Source: Planctomycetota bacterium (GTDB taxonomy: Bacteria > Planctomycetota > UBA1135 > UBA2386). Taken from it: a stretch of 64,000 bases of DNA. The stretch's first letter is position 1. The number at the start of each line of letters is the position of its first letter. Of the stretch, positions 62,216-64,000 are shown piece after piece. The stretch covers positions 1-64,000 of the forward strand of contig CANEYR010000009.1 of the NCBI GenBank assembly GCA_947444055.1. The letters run 5' to 3'. A program made the translations under genes and the position numbers. The notes under the pieces were generated by a model that saw nothing but the letters and a program-made list of their open reading frames with translations, had not been told where the DNA came from and did no database searches.

Positions 62216-64000
62216 ATGCAGCCCGCGCGTTCCCGCTTCAGCCACCGCCACTTGCTCGCTCTGTGCACCTTTCTGGTGCCGCTGGCAATGCTCGCGTGGC
62301 TGGGCTCTTCGGAATTGCAACGCAGCAGCGACTCGGCGCGTGCGTCCCTCGAACGCGAAGCGCGCCAGTTCTTGGTCAGCGCCCAACAGGCGATCGAGCA
62401 GCGCATCGAACAGTACGTGGCGCCGCTGCTGGAGGAGTGCAAGGGCCTGCTAGCGCAACATGGTTCCGTGCGCACGACCATCGCGCTCGCCGAACAACCG
62501 CGCTTCGCCGCCCTGCGCGGCTTCGTCATGCTCGACGACCAAGCGAGCGTGGTGTGGCCAGCGCTCTCGCCATACAGCGTCGACCTGCCGCTCGTGCACG
62601 ACGACCAGGCGGGTCCGGACAGCCCCTTGCGCAGCCGCTTGCAACTCGCCGACCTGTCGCTGGTGAACGGCCACTACGCCAATGCGATCCGGCAACTGCA
62701 GAACGTGGTCGATCGCTTGGTGCGCGCGAACCCGCCGAGCGACGACCGCCGCCCCGACCTCGAAGCGACGGAGACGGTCGCCCGCTTTCGACTCGGCACC
62801 GCCCATCTTGCTCTCGGTGCCAAAGAACCGGCGCGCCAGGAATTCGAACGCGTCGTCAGCCTCGCCACCAACTTCCGCTTGCGCACAGGTAGCGCGGTGC
62901 CGCCACTTGGGCTGCTGGCGGAGACCGCCATCGCCGAACTCGACGCCCCGACCGAACGGCTGAAGCTGTTGCGCGCCATCGCCGAGAACCGCCGCGAGAC
63001 CCACACCGATGGGCTGCTGTCGGCAGTCGCGATGCGCCTCGCCGCGACCTTCGCAGCCGAGGATCCGGCGCGCCCAGAAGTCGACGGCCTCTTGCGGGAA
63101 GAATGGCAACGCGCGGCCGTTCGCACGTTCGCCGCCCACTACGAACAGGTCGTGAAGCCATTCGTGCGCATGCGGCGATCGCGCAACGCCAGCGCCAGCG
63201 AACGGGACGGCTTCGGTGACGAGCGCCTGGTCGCGACCGTGGATGGCGGCACGGTGTTGGTGTGCATTCGCCCGGCAACGCCCGAGGAAGCCCAGCAGTG
63301 GAACTGCACGGGCATTGGTGTGCATCTCGACTTGCGCGCCATGTTGTCGTCGATCTGGCAGCCGCAGGACCAGCCCAGTGCCACCTTCGTGCTCGCGGTG
63401 CACAATCCCGATGAATCCCCCATCGTGGCCCCGCCGGCGTCGGCGACGGCCACCAGCGACTTCACGCCGCCGACCGCGGAGACCAACGGTCTTACCCTGC
63501 ACGCGTATCCAGCCGATCCAGCGCGTCTCGTCGCCGAAGCCGATGCCTCCACGCAAAAGCGCATGCTGCTGATGCTCGCCCTCTTCATGACGGCCCTCGG
63601 CGGGGCTCTGTGGTCGTGGCGTTCGGTGTCGCGTGAGACCGAATTGGCGTCGCTCAAGATCAACCTGGTGTCGCGCGTCTCACACGAACTGAAGACGCCG
63701 CTCGCGCTCGTGCGCATGTATGGCGAAACGCTGAGCATGGGCCGCGCGCGCGACAGCAAGCAGGCGGCTGAGTTCGGCGGCATCATCGCGCGTGAAGCGG
63801 AGCGACTGACCGCACTCATCCAGCGCATCCTCGACTTCTCGCGCCAACAGGCCGGCACCTTGGCCTACACCAAGGAACCGATCGATCTGAGCGAACTGCT
63901 GCGCAGCGTCGTCGCCGCCTACAGCCCTCACCTCGAAGCACGCGGCGCGATCCTGATCGATTCCTTGCCGTTCGGCATCATGGTTCCGTGTGACGCCAAC
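62216..64000 (+). CDS. Membrane sensor histidine kinase (truncated by the right edge)
   Basis: From ATG 62216 (MQPARSRFSHRHLLALCTFL) 595 codons run off the window. One N-terminal helix, a periplasmic domain of about 430 residues with TPR-like helices (about 130-290), and a second helix (about 445-465) precede HisKA with SRVSHELKTPLALVRMYGET (phosphoacceptor His) and RILDFSRQQAG. The HATPase domain lies beyond the edge. No response regulator is visible. Frames on the minus strand here are shadows. Confidence 0.88.
   Translation, partial: MQPARSRFSHRHLLALCTFLVPLAMLAWLGSSELQRSSDSARASLEREARQFLVSAQQAIEQRIEQYVAPLLEECKGLLAQHGSVRTTIALAEQPRFAALRGFVMLDDQASVVWPALSPYSVDLPLVHDDQAGPDSPLRSRLQLADLSLVNGHYANAIRQLQNVVDRLVRANPPSDDRRPDLEATETVARFRLGTAHLALGAKEPARQEFERVVSLATNFRLRTGSAVPPLGLLAETAIAELDAPTERLKLLRAIAENRRETHTDGLLSAVAMRLAATFAAEDPARPEVDGLLREEWQRAAVRTFAAHYEQVVKPFVRMRRSRNASASERDGFGDERLVATVDGGTVLVCIRPATPEEAQQWNCTGIGVHLDLRAMLSSIWQPQDQPSATFVLAVHNPDESPIVAPPASATATSDFTPPTAETNGLTLHAYPADPARLVAEADASTQKRMLLMLALFMTALGGALWSWRSVSRETELASLKINLVSRVSHELKTPLALVRMYGETLSMGRARDSKQAAEFGGIIAREAERLTALIQRILDFSRQQAGTLAYTKEPIDLSELLRSVVAAYSPHLEARGAILIDSLPFGIMVPCDAN

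Noticed and set aside
1-64000. Search for rRNA, tRNA, CRISPR arrays, insertion sequences and replication origin
   Set aside because: None was recognised by eye; covariance-model and repeat searches were not possible.

Overview
This is a 64 kb GC-rich chromosomal window that reads as a member of the Planctomycetota, probably a deep-branching marine-type lineage. That placement is inference from gene content. The evidence is a family of large exported proteins ending in a P-N-x-P-x-L-x-G...Q...T-N-G-L-type module, a Pkn2-like kinase with TPRs beside an ECF sigma factor, VCBS/FG-GAP proteins, a serpin, a KaiC-KaiB-KaiB-histidine kinase operon, and few clear Shine-Dalgarno sites. No rRNA, tRNA, CRISPR array or insertion sequence was recognised.

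Layout. 1-6.8 kb holds a truncated exported transglutaminase-like protein, a membrane protein, cheR, and a housekeeping run ribH-nusB-ftsY that overlaps an O-antigen-ligase/TPR protein. 6.8-12.7 kb holds an SGNH hydrolase, an exported adhesin-like protein with a strong terminator, and a GH3 (NagZ-like)/beta-lactamase-fold fusion. 12.7-18.1 kb is a decaying region: a secreted protein, a truncated frameshifted copy of its 3' half, a small protein plus nucleotidyltransferase pair, an orphan C-terminal fragment, and a PhoD-like phosphatase split by one frameshift. 18.2-23.5 kb looks like an envelope/stress island: PAP2 phosphatase, YihY, a membrane protein, two related disordered hydrophilic proteins, a CPXCG zinc-ribbon protein and a dead FAD oxidoreductase.

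23.7-33.2 kb holds a serpin, a VCBS-repeat protein with an in-frame TGA followed by a SECIS-like hairpin, a MazEF-type pair, a large exported protein, and the kinase and sigma-factor genes. 33.6-40.6 kb holds an AAA/DUF4143 ATPase, the kai operon and a membrane-anchored beta-domain protein. 40.7-50.6 kb is accessory: sulfotransferase-like and DUF6473 genes, AbiE, HicBA and ParDE toxin-antitoxin pairs, an FGE-like protein, a 2OG-Fe(II) hydroxylase, and several orphan C-terminal modules.

50.6-60.6 kb is the most coherent metabolic block. It contains nagB, an Rsm22-like protein, a NagX/DUF5009 transmembrane acyltransferase overlapping murQ, and a divergent tightly overlapping operon: sodium/solute symporter, exported NamZ (DUF1343), a second NamZ-like protein without signal peptide, and a glycosyltransferase-like membrane protein. 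With the NagZ-like fusion at 9.8-12.6 kb it suggests scavenging or recycling of MurNAc-GlcNAc from peptidoglycan. 60.7-64 kb holds another exported protein and a histidine kinase running off the right edge.
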